Of a DNA stretch of 64,000 nt, positions 37,094-45,797 are shown in pieces. The DNA is from an uncultured Roseobacter sp. (GTDB lineage: Bacteria; Pseudomonadota; Alphaproteobacteria; Rhodobacterales; Rhodobacteraceae). The stretch's first letter is position 1, and each line of letters begins with the position of its first letter. Below the pieces are notes generated by a model. The model did no database searches. It worked only from the letters and a program-made list of their open reading frames with translations, and was not told the origin of the DNA. The position numbers were made by a program, and so were the translations under genes. Where the stretch lies: positions 1 through 64,000 of the forward strand of contig NZ_CANMDB010000002.1 of NCBI RefSeq assembly GCF_947496515.1, given 5' to 3'.

Positions 37094-39493
37094 ATGAAAT
37101 TCACGCTCTCCTGGTTGAAAGACCATCTCGAAACCTCTGCCACGCTCGAGGAGATCACCGAGGCGCTGACCGACCTTGGCCTGGAGGTCGAAGGTGTCGA
37201 GGATCGCGCAGCACGACTGCGGGATTTCACCATCGGCTACGTCAAATCGGCAGAGCAGCACCCCGACGCCGACCGGTTGCGGGTCTGTCAGGTGGAGACC
37301 GACGACGGGCTGACCCAGATCATCTGCGGTGCGCCCAACGCGCGGGAGGGCATCACGGTTGTGGTCGCAAAACCGGGTACTTATGTGCCGGGCATCGACA
37401 CCACCATCGGTGTGGGCAAGATCCGCGGGATCGAGAGTTTCGGCATGATGGCCTCGGAACGCGAGATGGAGCTCAGTGACGAGCATGATGGCATCATCGA
37501 ACTGCCCAGTGGCACGGTTGGCCAGCGCTTCACCGACTGGCTGGCCGAGAATGATCCGGCCAAGGTGGACCCGGTCATCGAGATCGCGATTACGCCCAAC
37601 CGGCCCGATGCGCTTGGCGTGCGGGGCATTGCCCGTGATCTGGCGGCGCGGGGGCTCGGACGGTTGAAAAAACGCGATGCGGAGCCTGTGGAGAGCCGGT
37701 TCCCCTGTCCTGTGTCAGTCACCATTGACGGCGATACGCTGGCGCAGTGCCCGGTGTTTTACGGTCGGGTCATTCGCGGGGTGAAGAATGGCCCTTCGCC
37801 CGACTGGCTGCAGGACCGGCTGCGGGCGATCGGCCTGCGCCCGATTTCGTTTTTGGTCGATGTGACGAACTTTTTCACCTACGATCGCAACCGCCCGCTG
37901 CACGTGTTCGATGCGGACAAGATCGCGGGGAACACCCTGCGCGTCCATCGCGCCGAAGGGGGTGAGACGCTCGTGGGGCTCGATGAAAAGGAGTATACCT
38001 TCGAGCAGGGCATGACCCTGATCTCTGACGACGCGGGCGTGGAGAGCATCGGGGGTGTCATGGGGGGGCTTGCGTCCGGCTGCACCGACGAGACGCGCGA
38101 TGTGTTCATCGAGGCGGCCTATTTCAACCCGGTGCGCACGGCCTACACCGGGCGCGCGCTCAAGATCAATTCCGACGCGCGTTACCGGTTCGAGCGGGGG
38201 ATCGACCCTGCCTGGACGCCCTACGGGATCGAGCACGCCACCCGGATGATCCTCGATCACGCGGGCGGCGAGGCCTCCGAGGTGATCGTAGCGGGAAGGG
38301 TGCCCTCGACGGAGCGGTCCTACCGGCTTGATGCCGCGCGCGTCCGGTCGCTGGTCGGCATGGACATCCCGGAAAGTGTGCAACGCCAGACACTGACGTC
38401 GCTGGGGTTCGTGCTCGAAGGCAATATGGCACAGGTGCCCAGCTGGCGGCCGGACGTGCAGGGCGAGGCGGATCTGGTGGAGGAGGTGGCGCGGATTGCG
38501 TCGCTCACCAAGCTGCAGGGCAAACCTCTGCCCCGGCTCACGGACGGTGTGCCCAAACCGATCCTGTCGCCCATGCAACGCCGTGAGGCGGCGGCACGGC
38601 GGACCTGTGCGGCCCTCGGGTACAACGAATGCGTCAGCTACAGCTTTATCGATCACAAGGCCGCAACCCTCTTTGGTGGCGGCGAGGATGCAACGCAGCT
38701 CGACAACCCGATCAGCAGTGACATGAGCCACATGCGCCCCGCGTTGCTGCCCGCGCTGCTGCGCGCGGCGGCCCGCAATCAGGCGCGTGGCTTTGCGGAT
38801 CAGGCGCTGTTCGAGGTGGGACCCGCGTTTCACGGTGGGGAGCCGGGGGAGCAGCATCTTCTGGTGAGCGGTCTGCTGGTGGGCCGCACCGGCCCGCGGG
38901 ATGTGCACGGCACGGCGCGGCCTGTCGATGTTTTCGACGTGAAGGCCGATGCCGAGGCTGTTCTGGCCGCCATGGGTGCCCCCGCCAAGGTCCAGATCCT
39001 GCGCGGCGCACGGGAGTGGTGGCATCCGGGTCGGCACGGGATGATCTGTCTGGGACCGAAAAAGGTGCTGGGCGTCTTTGGTGAACTGCACCCCCGGGTG
39101 CTGGCGGAGATGGATGTGAAAGGCCCTGCGATGGCCTTCACCCTCTGGCCCGAAGAGGTGCCACAGCCGCGCAAATCAGGGGCCACGCGCGGTGCGCTCA
39201 AGATCAGCGATCTTCAGGCGGTGGAGCGTGACTTTGCCTTTGTCGTGGATGCCGAGGTGGAGGCGCTGACGCTCGTCAATGCGGCAATGGGGGCGGACAA
39301 GGCGCTGATCGAGGACGTGCGGATTTTTGACGAGTTTATCGGCGGCAGCCTCGGCGACGGCAAGAAATCCATCGCCCTGACCGTGCGCTTGCAGCCGCAG
39401 ACTGAAACGCTGAAGGACAAGGACATCGAGGCCATCGGTGAAAGGGTGGTTGCCAAGGTCACTAAGGCCACCGGTGCCGTGCTGCGCGGATAG
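37094..39493 (+). CDS. pheT: Phenylalanyl-tRNA synthetase beta subunit
   Basis: This 799-residue protein of normal length has an N-terminal OB-fold tRNA-binding domain (ADRLRVCQVETDDG, IICGAPNAREG near residue 75), the B3/B4 editing domain (about 200-400), the B5 domain, the catalytic-like core and a C-terminal anticodon-binding FDX-ACB domain (AVERDFAFVVDAEVE, IFDEFIGGSLGDGKKSIALT). It pairs with PheS. A 12-base run CCCCCCGGGGGG, between two GCTATCA repeats, lies about 50 bases before the ATG and could form a hairpin in the leader. Confidence 0.96.
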   Translation: MKFTLSWLKDHLETSATLEEITEALTDLGLEVEGVEDRAARLRDFTIGYVKSAEQHPDADRLRVCQVETDDGLTQIICGAPNAREGITVVVAKPGTYVPGIDTTIGVGKIRGIESFGMMASEREMELSDEHDGIIELPSGTVGQRFTDWLAENDPAKVDPVIEIAITPNRPDALGVRGIARDLAARGLGRLKKRDAEPVESRFPCPVSVTIDGDTLAQCPVFYGRVIRGVKNGPSPDWLQDRLRAIGLRPISFLVDVTNFFTYDRNRPLHVFDADKIAGNTLRVHRAEGGETLVGLDEKEYTFEQGMTLISDDAGVESIGGVMGGLASGCTDETRDVFIEAAYFNPVRTAYTGRALKINSDARYRFERGIDPAWTPYGIEHATRMILDHAGGEASEVIVAGRVPSTERSYRLDAARVRSLVGMDIPESVQRQTLTSLGFVLEGNMAQVPSWRPDVQGEADLVEEVARIASLTKLQGKPLPRLTDGVPKPILSPMQRREAAARRTCAALGYNECVSYSFIDHKAATLFGGGEDATQLDNPISSDMSHMRPALLPALLRAAARNQARGFADQALFEVGPAFHGGEPGEQHLLVSGLLVGRTGPRDVHGTARPVDVFDVKADAEAVLAAMGAPAKVQILRGAREWWHPGRHGMICLGPKKVLGVFGELHPRVLAEMDVKGPAMAFTLWPEEVPQPRKSGATRGALKISDLQAVERDFAFVVDAEVEALTLVNAAMGADKALIEDVRIFDEFIGGSLGDGKKSIALTVRLQPQTETLKDKDIEAIGERVVAKVTKATGAVLRG

Positions 39494-39552
39494 GACGCGA
39501 CGGGCGTGTCCCGCGCGCTATCTGAGTGCTGCACGTAAGCAAGGAGAATACC

Positions 39553-40002
39553 ATGACGCTGAAGGTTTATCTGTCAGGCGAAATTCACACTGACTGGCGC
39601 GAGCAGATCCAGACGGGGGCCAAAGGGCTCGACGTGCAGTTTGACAGCCCCGTGACCGATCATGCGGCCAGTGATGACTGCGGTGTGGCGATTCTGGGTG
39701 GGGAAGAGAACAAATACTGGCACGATCACAAGGGTGCCATGGTGAACGCGATCCGAACCCGCAAGGGGCTGGCGGAGGCAGATGTGGTCGTGGTGCGCTT
39801 TGGCGATCAGTACAAGCAATGGAATGCGGCCTTTGATGCGGGATACGCCGCGGCCCTGGGAAAGTCGCTGATCATCCTGCACGGCCCGGATCACGCGCAT
39901 GCGCTGAAAGAGGTGGATGCCGCGGCCCTCGCCGTCGCACAGGAGCCTTCGCAGGTGGTCGACATCCTGCGCTATGTTCTGACAGGCAGCCTGCCGGGCT
40001 AG
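39553..40002 (+). CDS. ytoQ: YtoQ family protein
   Basis: This 149-residue protein has the YtoQ features LKVYLSGEIHTDWREQI at the start, GEENKYWHDHKGAMVNAIR near residue 50, and VVRFGDQYKQWNAAFDAGYAAALGK near 77-101. The family is conserved in Alphaproteobacteria and Bacillus, is related to nucleoside deoxyribosyltransferase folds, and has no proven function. AAGGAGAATACC precedes the ATG at 39553, which decides the start over the longer frame from 39526. It is a single gene 60 bases after pheT. Confidence 0.85.
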   Translation: MTLKVYLSGEIHTDWREQIQTGAKGLDVQFDSPVTDHAASDDCGVAILGGEENKYWHDHKGAMVNAIRTRKGLAEADVVVVRFGDQYKQWNAAFDAGYAAALGKSLIILHGPDHAHALKEVDAAALAVAQEPSQVVDILRYVLTGSLPG

Positions 40003-40115
40003 AGCGGGTCACGCGCGCCCTTTACCTATCCCTCCGCGACGGCCCGCACCTGGGGCAACACCGACATTGGTCGGCGGAAATCCCCGGCAAAACGGGCTCG
40101 CCATCTTCAGAAGTT

Positions 40116-40125
40116 GTGTTAACAC
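40116..40125. promoter_or_regulatory. GTGTTAACAC palindrome upstream of mscL
   Basis: A perfect 10-base palindrome, GTGTTAACAC, lies 51 bases before the mscL start in an otherwise GC-rich region. It could be an operator or part of the promoter. Confidence 0.35.
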
Positions 40126-40176
40126 TTTTGAGCCGGCCCAGACCAAAGAGGCCGGAAACGACAGGATGAGGGACAA

Positions 40177-40605
40177 ATGATCCAGGAATTTAAAGACTTT
40201 ATCGCCAAGGGCAATGTCATGGACATGGCCGTTGGGATCATTATCGGGGCGGCGTTTACGGCTATTGTCACGTCTCTGGTGGGCGATTTGATCAACCCGA
40301 TCATCGCGCTCTTTACCGGGGGGATCGACTTCTCCGGCTGGTTCTATGTGCTGGGCGAGGAGAGCTTCGCCTCCATCGAGGCCGCCACGGAATCGGGCGT
40401 GCCCGTCTTTGCGGTGGGCAAGTTTGTCATGGCGGTGATCAATTTCCTGATCGTGGCCTTCGTGGTGTTTCTCCTCGTCAAGATGGTCAACCGGATCAAG
40501 GACGCCGCCACCGCCGAAGAAGAGGCAGCGCCCGAAGCCCCCAAAGGCCCGACCGAACTCGACGTGCTGCTGGAGATCCGCGATCAGCTGAAACGGTCTG
40601 CCTGA
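40177..40605 (+). CDS. mscL: Large-conductance mechanosensitive channel
   Basis: This 142-residue inner-membrane channel begins with the N-terminal amphipathic helix [20 protein letters not shown]. It has TM1 ([20 protein letters not shown]), a periplasmic loop, TM2 ([16 protein letters not shown] near residue 88), and a C-terminal helical bundle ending [11 protein letters not shown]. The pentamer opens under membrane tension to release solutes in hypo-osmotic shock. The start follows AGGATGAGGGACAA. A good terminator follows. It is a single-gene unit. Confidence 0.96.
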   Translation: MIQEFKDFIAKGNVMDMAVGIIIGAAFTAIVTSLVGDLINPIIALFTGGIDFSGWFYVLGEESFASIEAATESGVPVFAVGKFVMAVINFLIVAFVVFLLVKMVNRIKDAATAEEEAAPEAPKGPTELDVLLEIRDQLKRSA

Positions 40606-40639
40606 CACAGGCGGCAACGCAGGCATCAATTAGGTCGTG

Positions 40640-40667
40640 ACGGCATCGCCCATGGCGGTGCCGTTTT
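40640..40667 (+). terminator. Rho-independent terminator after mscL
   Basis: A stem ACGGCATCGCC-CAT-GGCGGTGCCGT with one internal mismatch is followed by TTTT-CATTT, 35 bases past the mscL stop. Confidence 0.75.
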
Positions 40668-40687
40668 CATTTGAGGGCCGTGGCTTG

Positions 40688-40745
40688 CTTATTCATCTAT
40701 TAAATAGAATGATACTGATCAAAACATATATTTTATTTCCATAAG
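40688..40745 (+). promoter_or_regulatory. AT-rich regulatory region of the sbtA-type gene
   Basis: This is the most AT-rich intergenic block in the centre of the window. It contains CTATT-A-AATAG, a perfect inverted repeat within TCATCTATTAAATAGAATGA, and TATATTTTATTTCC nearer the gene. Together they suggest a regulated promoter for the bicarbonate transporter gene 45 bases downstream. Confidence 0.45.
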
Positions 40746-40790
40746 CGCTTGCATCATATGTCCCCGGTACCGGATGAAAAGGGGATCGTG

Positions 40791-41852
40791 ATGGACAGCC
40801 TGATAGAGATTGCCAGCACAATGCTGGCACAGATGCAAAAACCGACACTGGCGTTTCTGTTGGGCGGCATGATGCTGGCCGCGCTCGGCAGCAAGCTGGA
40901 GGTCCCGGACCCGGTCTATAAGTTCATCGTGATGCTACTCCTGCTCAAGGTCGGGCTGGGCGCGGGGATCTCCGTCCGCGAAGCGGATCTGATCGCTCTG
41001 GCGGTGCCTGCCGTCTGTGCGGCACTCGTCGGGATTGGCATCGTCCTTCTGGGGCAGGGGACGCTCGCCCGGTGGCGGGGGGTGTCACAGATGGACGGGA
41101 TGGCCACGGCGGGGCTCTTTGGTGCGGTATCGGCCTCCACGCTGGCGGCTGGCATGGCGATGCTGGACGCCGACGGGATCTTTTACGAGGGCTTCATCGG
41201 TGCGCTCTATCCCTTCATGGACATTGCCGCGCTGGTCACGGCCATCGTGCTGGCGCGGATGAGTGCGGCGCGGAAGGCCGCCGGATCCGTACAGGCGGGC
41301 GGTACCATGACCGTGGGCAGCGGTGGCGGTGGTCAAGGCGCGGGATTTGACGGCGATCTGGTGCGCGGCATCCTTGTCGATACCTTCCGCAGCGCTGCTA
41401 TCTCTGCGCTGTTGCTGGGCATCGCCATCGGTCTTCTGGCGCGGCCCGAAGCAGTCTACGCCAGCTTTTACGAGCCGCTGTTCCGGGGCTTGCTGTCGAT
41501 CCTGATGCTGGTGATGGGGATGGAGGCATGGTCGCGGCTGTCCGAGCTGCGCAAGGTGGCCCATGCCTATGTGCTCTATGGGCTGACCGCGCCGATCGTC
41601 CACGGTCTGCTGGGCTTTGGCCTGGGGATGGTCGCGCATCACCTCACGGGGTTCTCCGCAGGCGGTGTGGTGCTGCTGTCGATCATGGCGGCGTCCAGTT
41701 CGGACATCTCCGGCCCCCCCACCATGCGCGGCGCCTTGCCCGAGGCGAACCCGTCTGCCTATGTGGGGGCGTCCACCGGGTTGGGCACGCCGGTGGCAAT
41801 CCTCAGCATCCCGCTCTTCATGGCCTTGGCGGATAGGTTCATCGGCTTTTAA
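40791..41852 (+). CDS. SbtA-type sodium-dependent bicarbonate transporter
   Basis: This 353-residue membrane protein of the Sbt_1 (SbtA) family has about ten membrane segments in two inverted halves. They start KPTLAFLLGGMMLAALGSKL and DPVYKFIVMLLLLKVGLGAG, with a Gly-rich cytoplasmic linker near residues 165-190 and the conserved MAASSSDISGPPTMRGALPE near 298-317. In cyanobacteria SbtA imports bicarbonate with sodium, controlled by SbtB, which is not seen here. In a heterotroph it may feed anaplerotic carboxylation. ATG 40791 follows AAAAGGGGATCGTG, so the longer frame from 40749 is rejected. It converges with ald. Confidence 0.88.
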   Translation: MDSLIEIASTMLAQMQKPTLAFLLGGMMLAALGSKLEVPDPVYKFIVMLLLLKVGLGAGISVREADLIALAVPAVCAALVGIGIVLLGQGTLARWRGVSQMDGMATAGLFGAVSASTLAAGMAMLDADGIFYEGFIGALYPFMDIAALVTAIVLARMSAARKAAGSVQAGGTMTVGSGGGGQGAGFDGDLVRGILVDTFRSAAISALLLGIAIGLLARPEAVYASFYEPLFRGLLSILMLVMGMEAWSRLSELRKVAHAYVLYGLTAPIVHGLLGFGLGMVAHHLTGFSAGGVVLLSIMAASSSDISGPPTMRGALPEANPSAYVGASTGLGTPVAILSIPLFMALADRFIGF

Positions 41853-41896
41853 CGCCCACCCGCCCGGCGCCAGCGCGCCGGAGGTTTGCGCCCGGG

Positions 41897-43015
41897 TCAG
41901 TGCTTTAGCGCTGCCTCGGGCGTGATCACGTCAATGCCCAGTGCTTCGCCCACCGCAGCATAGGTCAGCTGCCCTGCATGGACGTTGAGGCCCGCGCACA
42001 GATGGGGATCGTCCGAGCAGGCCTGCCGCCACCCCTTGTCCGCCAGCGCCAGCATGAAGGGCATGGTTGCATTGCCCAGAGCGATTGTGGCGGTGCGCGC
42101 CACAGCCCCCGGCATATTGGCCACGCAGTAGTGCATGATGCCGTCCACGTCGTAGACGGGATCCCGATGGGTGGTCGCGCGCGACGTCTCAAAGCAGCCG
42201 CCCTGATCAATGGCCACATCCACCAGGGCCGCGCCCGGCTTTAGATCTGCCAGTTGCGCGCGGGAAATCAGCTTGGGCGCGGCAGCGCCGGGGATCAGCA
42301 CGGCCCCGATGATCATATCGGCGGCGTGCGCAAGCTCCATGGTGTTTCCGGCCGAGGCATAGGAGGTCTTGAACGCGCCACCAAAAACATCGTCGAGATA
42401 GCGCAGGCGGAGCAGTGACCGGTCGAGCACGGTAACATCCGCCCCCATGCCTGCGGCGATGCGCGCGGCGTGGGTGCCGACGACACCGCCGCCGATCACC
42501 ACCACGCGGGCAGGTCCGACACCGGGGACACCGCCCATCAGCACGCCGCGCCCGCCGTTGGCCTTTTGCAGGGTCCAGGCACCGACCTGCGGTGCCAGAC
42601 GTCCTGCCACCTCCGACATCGGTGCCAGCAGGGGCAACCCGCCGCGGTCGTCGGTCACGGTCTCATAGGCGATGCAGGTCGCACCGGAGGCCAGCAGGTC
42701 ATGCGTCTGATCGGGGTCGGGGGCCAGATGCAGATAGGTAAAGAGCAGCTGACCGTCCCGCAGCATCCTGCGCTCGACCGCCTGCGGCTCCTTCACCTTC
42801 ACGATCATCTCTGCGGCGGCAAAGACCTCCTCGGCGGTCGGAACGATCCGCGCGCCCACTTGCGTGTAGTCGGCGTCGGTAAAGCCAGCGCCCGTGCCAG
42901 CACCGATCTCGACCAGAACCTCATGGCCGTGGTTCACCGCCTCCCGCGCGGCATTGGGCGTGAGGCCAACGCGGAATTCCTGGGGTTTGATTTCTGTGGG
43001 GCAGCCGATGATCAT
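41897..43015 (-). CDS. ald: Alanine dehydrogenase
   Basis: This 372-residue NAD-dependent enzyme interconverts L-alanine and pyruvate plus ammonia. Family blocks are IGCPTEIKPQEFRVGLTPNA at the N-terminus, MIVKVKEPQ near residue 70, the Rossmann motif VIGGGVVGTHAARIAAGMGA near 170, and DVAIDQGGCFETSRATTH near 265. The ATG at 43015 follows AGAGGAC and gives the normal length; the open frame runs further. It diverges from an Lrp-type regulator, the usual arrangement for alanine-induced ald expression. It converges with the SbtA gene. Confidence 0.95.
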   Translation of the reverse strand: MIIGCPTEIKPQEFRVGLTPNAAREAVNHGHEVLVEIGAGTGAGFTDADYTQVGARIVPTAEEVFAAAEMIVKVKEPQAVERRMLRDGQLLFTYLHLAPDPDQTHDLLASGATCIAYETVTDDRGGLPLLAPMSEVAGRLAPQVGAWTLQKANGGRGVLMGGVPGVGPARVVVIGGGVVGTHAARIAAGMGADVTVLDRSLLRLRYLDDVFGGAFKTSYASAGNTMELAHAADMIIGAVLIPGAAAPKLISRAQLADLKPGAALVDVAIDQGGCFETSRATTHRDPVYDVDGIMHYCVANMPGAVARTATIALGNATMPFMLALADKGWRQACSDDPHLCAGLNVHAGQLTYAAVGEALGIDVITPEAALKH

Positions 43016-43156
43016 GGGGTGTGTCCTCTGTGCTGGGTGCTGATTCAAGCCTAGGGCAGGCAATCCGCAAAAGGGCATCGAAGGTCGCTCGTCTTTCCCG
43101 GTATCTTGCGAATATATTTATCCCGATCGGGGAACTGGCAGGAGATTCTTGCAAGA
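43016..43156. promoter_or_regulatory. Divergent ald/lrp control region
   Basis: This 141-base divergent region has an AT-rich patch, GAATATATTTATCCC, at 43109-43123, which is typical of Lrp/AsnC binding beside its own gene. Individual boxes cannot be assigned. Confidence 0.4.
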
Positions 43157-43615
43157 ATGGCACTTGATACGATTGATCGGCGGATTCTGAGCGCGCTGCA
43201 ACGCAAGGGGCGTATGGCCAACGCGGAGCTGAGCGAGGCGGTGAACCTGTCGCCTTCGGCCTGCCACAGGCGGGTGCAGCGGCTGGAGAAGGACGGCTAC
43301 ATCCGTGATTACGTCGCATTGCTGGATGCGCGCAAGATGAAGGTGCCGACGACCGTGTTCGTGGAGATTACGCTGCAGGGCCAGACCGACGAGGTGCTGG
43401 ACGCTTTCGAAAAAGCGGTCGCGCGGATCCCGGATGTGCTGGAATGCCACCTGATGGCGGGCTCGGCTGACTACCTGTTGAAAGTGGTGGCGCAGGACAC
43501 GGAGGATTTCGCACGCATCCATCGCCAGTCGCTCGCCCGTTTGCCCGGTGTCGGACAGATGCAATCGAGCTTTGCGCTCCGGACGGTGTTCAAGACCACA
43601 GCGCTGCCCGTCTGA
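43157..43615 (+). CDS. Lrp/AsnC family regulator, probably of ald
   Basis: This 152-residue protein has an N-terminal helix-turn-helix (MALDTIDRRILSALQRKG, LSPSACHRRVQRLEKDGYI) and a C-terminal RAM domain (VFVEITLQGQTDEVLDAFEK, VLECHLMAGSADYLLKVVAQ). Such regulators bind an amino acid. Next to ald, an AldR-type sensor of alanine is the simplest reading, though this is inference from position. ATG 43157 is chosen because the family starts at the DxxDRxIL block; AGGAG lies 12 bases upstream, a long spacing. The longer frame from 43106 is less likely. Confidence 0.9.
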   Translation: MALDTIDRRILSALQRKGRMANAELSEAVNLSPSACHRRVQRLEKDGYIRDYVALLDARKMKVPTTVFVEITLQGQTDEVLDAFEKAVARIPDVLECHLMAGSADYLLKVVAQDTEDFARIHRQSLARLPGVGQMQSSFALRTVFKTTALPV

Positions 43616-43628
43616 CGCGACACGCCGG

Positions 43629-44372
43629 TCAGTTCAGATAGCCGCCGTCGCTGTCATCGCCCGCCTCCAGCAAGAGCCGGTCCATATCAGGGACGGTGAT
43701 CTGCCGTGAGCCAGTGATCTCGATCACCCGTTCCCGTTTGAGCGCGGACATCTGGCGGCTGACCGTCTCCAGCGTCAGCCCGATATAGTCGGCCATCGCC
43801 TCGCGGGTCAGCGGCAGCTCAAAAACCAGACCACGGCCCTGGGCGGCATTGGCAAGGGCGGCATCGCGCCGGGCGATGATGGCCAGCAGGCTCGCGATCT
43901 TTTCGCGCGCGGTCTTGCGGCCCAGCACCAGCATCCATTCCCGCGCGGCGTCCAGCTCATCCAGTGTCATTTCCAGCAGGCGATGCGCGATATGCGGCGT
44001 GGTATCAATCATCCGCTCAAAGGGCCCGCGGTGAAAGCAGCACATGGTCAGCGCGGTGGTAGCGGTCACGGTATAGGCCGCCGTCGAGCGACCCGGGCGG
44101 CCCACGAAATCAGATGGCAGGAGCAGCCCCACCATCTGCGTGCGCCCGTCCTCCATGGTCTGAGTGAGTGCTGCCACGCCCGCGACAACGGAGGCCACGA
44201 AATCCATGTGATCGCCCGCCCACATCACCGTCTCGCCCGCACTGTATCGCCGGTAGTATTTGATCTTTTCCAGCAGCGCGAGTTCTGTAGGTTCGCATCT
44301 GGCGCAGACCGCCCTGTGACGGATCGGACAATCCGAACAATTCCTGAGGTCGGGGACCACGGCCTGCGACAT
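43629..44372 (-). CDS. fnrL: FnrL: oxygen-sensing Crp/Fnr regulator
   Basis: This 247-residue Fnr-type protein has an N-terminal cysteine cluster NCSDCPIRHRAVCARC and a further cysteine in LTMCCFHRGPF. Together these can supply the four ligands of the oxygen-labile [4Fe-4S] cluster. A cyclic-nucleotide-binding-like barrel follows, then a C-terminal helix-turn-helix (YIGLTLETVSRQMSALKRER) with the E-SR contacts for TTGAT-type sites. The ATG at 44372 follows GAGGAAG; the frame extends ten residues further. An FNR box sits 17-30 bases upstream, suggesting autoregulation. It is divergent from hemN, as in Rhodobacter. Confidence 0.93.
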   Translation of the reverse strand: MSQAVVPDLRNCSDCPIRHRAVCARCEPTELALLEKIKYYRRYSAGETVMWAGDHMDFVASVVAGVAALTQTMEDGRTQMVGLLLPSDFVGRPGRSTAAYTVTATTALTMCCFHRGPFERMIDTTPHIAHRLLEMTLDELDAAREWMLVLGRKTAREKIASLLAIIARRDAALANAAQGRGLVFELPLTREAMADYIGLTLETVSRQMSALKRERVIEITGSRQITVPDMDRLLLEAGDDSDGGYLN

Positions 44373-44388
44373 GTAACGCTTCCTCTCT

Positions 44389-44402
44389 TTGATCTGTGTC
44401 AA
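44389..44402. promoter_or_regulatory. FNR box between fnrL and hemN
   Basis: TTGATCTGTGTCAA matches the FNR consensus TTGATNNNNATCAA at all but one of ten fixed positions. It lies between divergent fnrL and hemN, about 34 bases before the hemN start. Confidence 0.8.
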
Positions 44403-44436
44403 GGTTAACTGACAGTTTTTACCCTATGCTACCAGT

Positions 44437-45792
44437 ATGCATATGACATCCAAATTGGCAAAGCTGGGGCTTTTTGACGCGATGGTACCTCGGTACACGA
44501 GCTACCCGACCGCCCCTCAGTTCAAACCCTCGATTGGTCCCGCCCAGATGCGGAAATGGGTGGAGGCGATCGCGCCGGGCAGTCGTATTTCGCTCTATCT
44601 GCACATCCCGTTTTGCAGGCGCCTGTGCTGGTTCTGTGCCTGCCGGACGCAAGGCACGCGGACGCTGTCACCGGTGGCGGGCTATCTGGATACGCTGATG
44701 CGGGAAATCGCGATGCTGGGCCAGCACCTGCCCGAAGGTGTCACACTCAGCCGGATGCACTGGGGCGGGGGGACGCCAACGCTCTTGTCGCCTGAGATGA
44801 TCACGGCGCTGGCGGGTGCGGTGGCGGAGGTGGCCCCCCTGGCACCGGGGGCGGAGTTCTCGGTGGAGGTGGACCCCAACGAAATTGACGTGGCCCGGGT
44901 CGAGGCGCTGGCCCAGGCTGGCATGACGCGGGCCTCCATCGGGGTGCAGGACTTTGATGCGGAGGTGCAAAAGGTCATCGGGCGCGACCAGAGTTTCGAG
45001 GTGACAAGGTCAGCCACCGAGATGCTGCGTGGCGCGCAGATTACCTCGCTGAATGCCGATATCCTATTTGGCCTGCCGCATCAGAACGCCGAGCGGATCG
45101 CCGCCTCGGTGCAGAAGCTGCTGACGCTGAACCCCGACCGGGTCGCGCTTTATGGTTACGCGCATGTGCCGTGGATGGCGCGGCGGCAGTCGATGATCCC
45201 GAGCGGTGCGCTGCCCTCCCCCGAAGAGCGGCTGGCGCTGTTCGAGACGGCGCAACGGCTTTTTGACTGGGACGGGTATGAGATGATCGGGATCGACCAT
45301 TTCGCAGCCCCGCACGATGGTCTGGCGATTGCGGCGCGCACGGGCCGTCTGCGGCGGAACTTCCAGGGCTATACGGATGATCCGGCAGAGGTGCTGATCG
45401 GCCTTGGGGCGTCCGCCATCTCAAAGCTGCCGCAGGGCTATGCGCAGAACGCGTCCGCGACCTCCGCCTATGTCAAGGCGATCGAGGCGGGGCAGTTCGC
45501 GGCTGCGCGTGGACACGTCTTTGCGGGTGACGATCTGTGGCGCGCGCGGATCATCGAGGCGTTGATGTGCGATTTCGAGGTATGCCGAGCGGAGATTGAC
45601 GCACAGTTTCCGCAGTTTCGCACGCGGCTGCCGGGGCTGATGCGATCCGCTGCGGCGCATTTCGGTGACATGGTGGAGGTGAGCGCCACCGGGCTCCGTA
45701 TTCCGGAGGAGGCGCGACCGCTGACCCGGATCATCGCGCGGTTCTTCGATGCCTACGACATGTCCAAGGCCGGGCACGCCAGCGCCATCTGA
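44437..45792 (+). CDS. hemN: Oxygen-independent coproporphyrinogen III oxidase (radical SAM)
   Basis: This 451-residue radical-SAM enzyme decarboxylates coproporphyrinogen III to protoporphyrinogen IX without oxygen. The [4Fe-4S]/SAM motif CX3CX2C is seen in HIPFCRRLCWFCAC near residue 56, with the extra Cys of HemN, followed by LSRMHWGGGTPTLLSPEMI and GIDHFAAPHDGL. It lies beside fnrL with an FNR box in the shared control region, so low-oxygen induction is likely. Two ATGs (44437 and 44443) are possible starts; neither has a good Shine-Dalgarno. Confidence 0.95.
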   Translation: MHMTSKLAKLGLFDAMVPRYTSYPTAPQFKPSIGPAQMRKWVEAIAPGSRISLYLHIPFCRRLCWFCACRTQGTRTLSPVAGYLDTLMREIAMLGQHLPEGVTLSRMHWGGGTPTLLSPEMITALAGAVAEVAPLAPGAEFSVEVDPNEIDVARVEALAQAGMTRASIGVQDFDAEVQKVIGRDQSFEVTRSATEMLRGAQITSLNADILFGLPHQNAERIAASVQKLLTLNPDRVALYGYAHVPWMARRQSMIPSGALPSPEERLALFETAQRLFDWDGYEMIGIDHFAAPHDGLAIAARTGRLRRNFQGYTDDPAEVLIGLGASAISKLPQGYAQNASATSAYVKAIEAGQFAAARGHVFAGDDLWRARIIEALMCDFEVCRAEIDAQFPQFRTRLPGLMRSAAAHFGDMVEVSATGLRIPEEARPLTRIIARFFDAYDMSKAGHASAI

Positions 45793-45797
45793 CAGAC

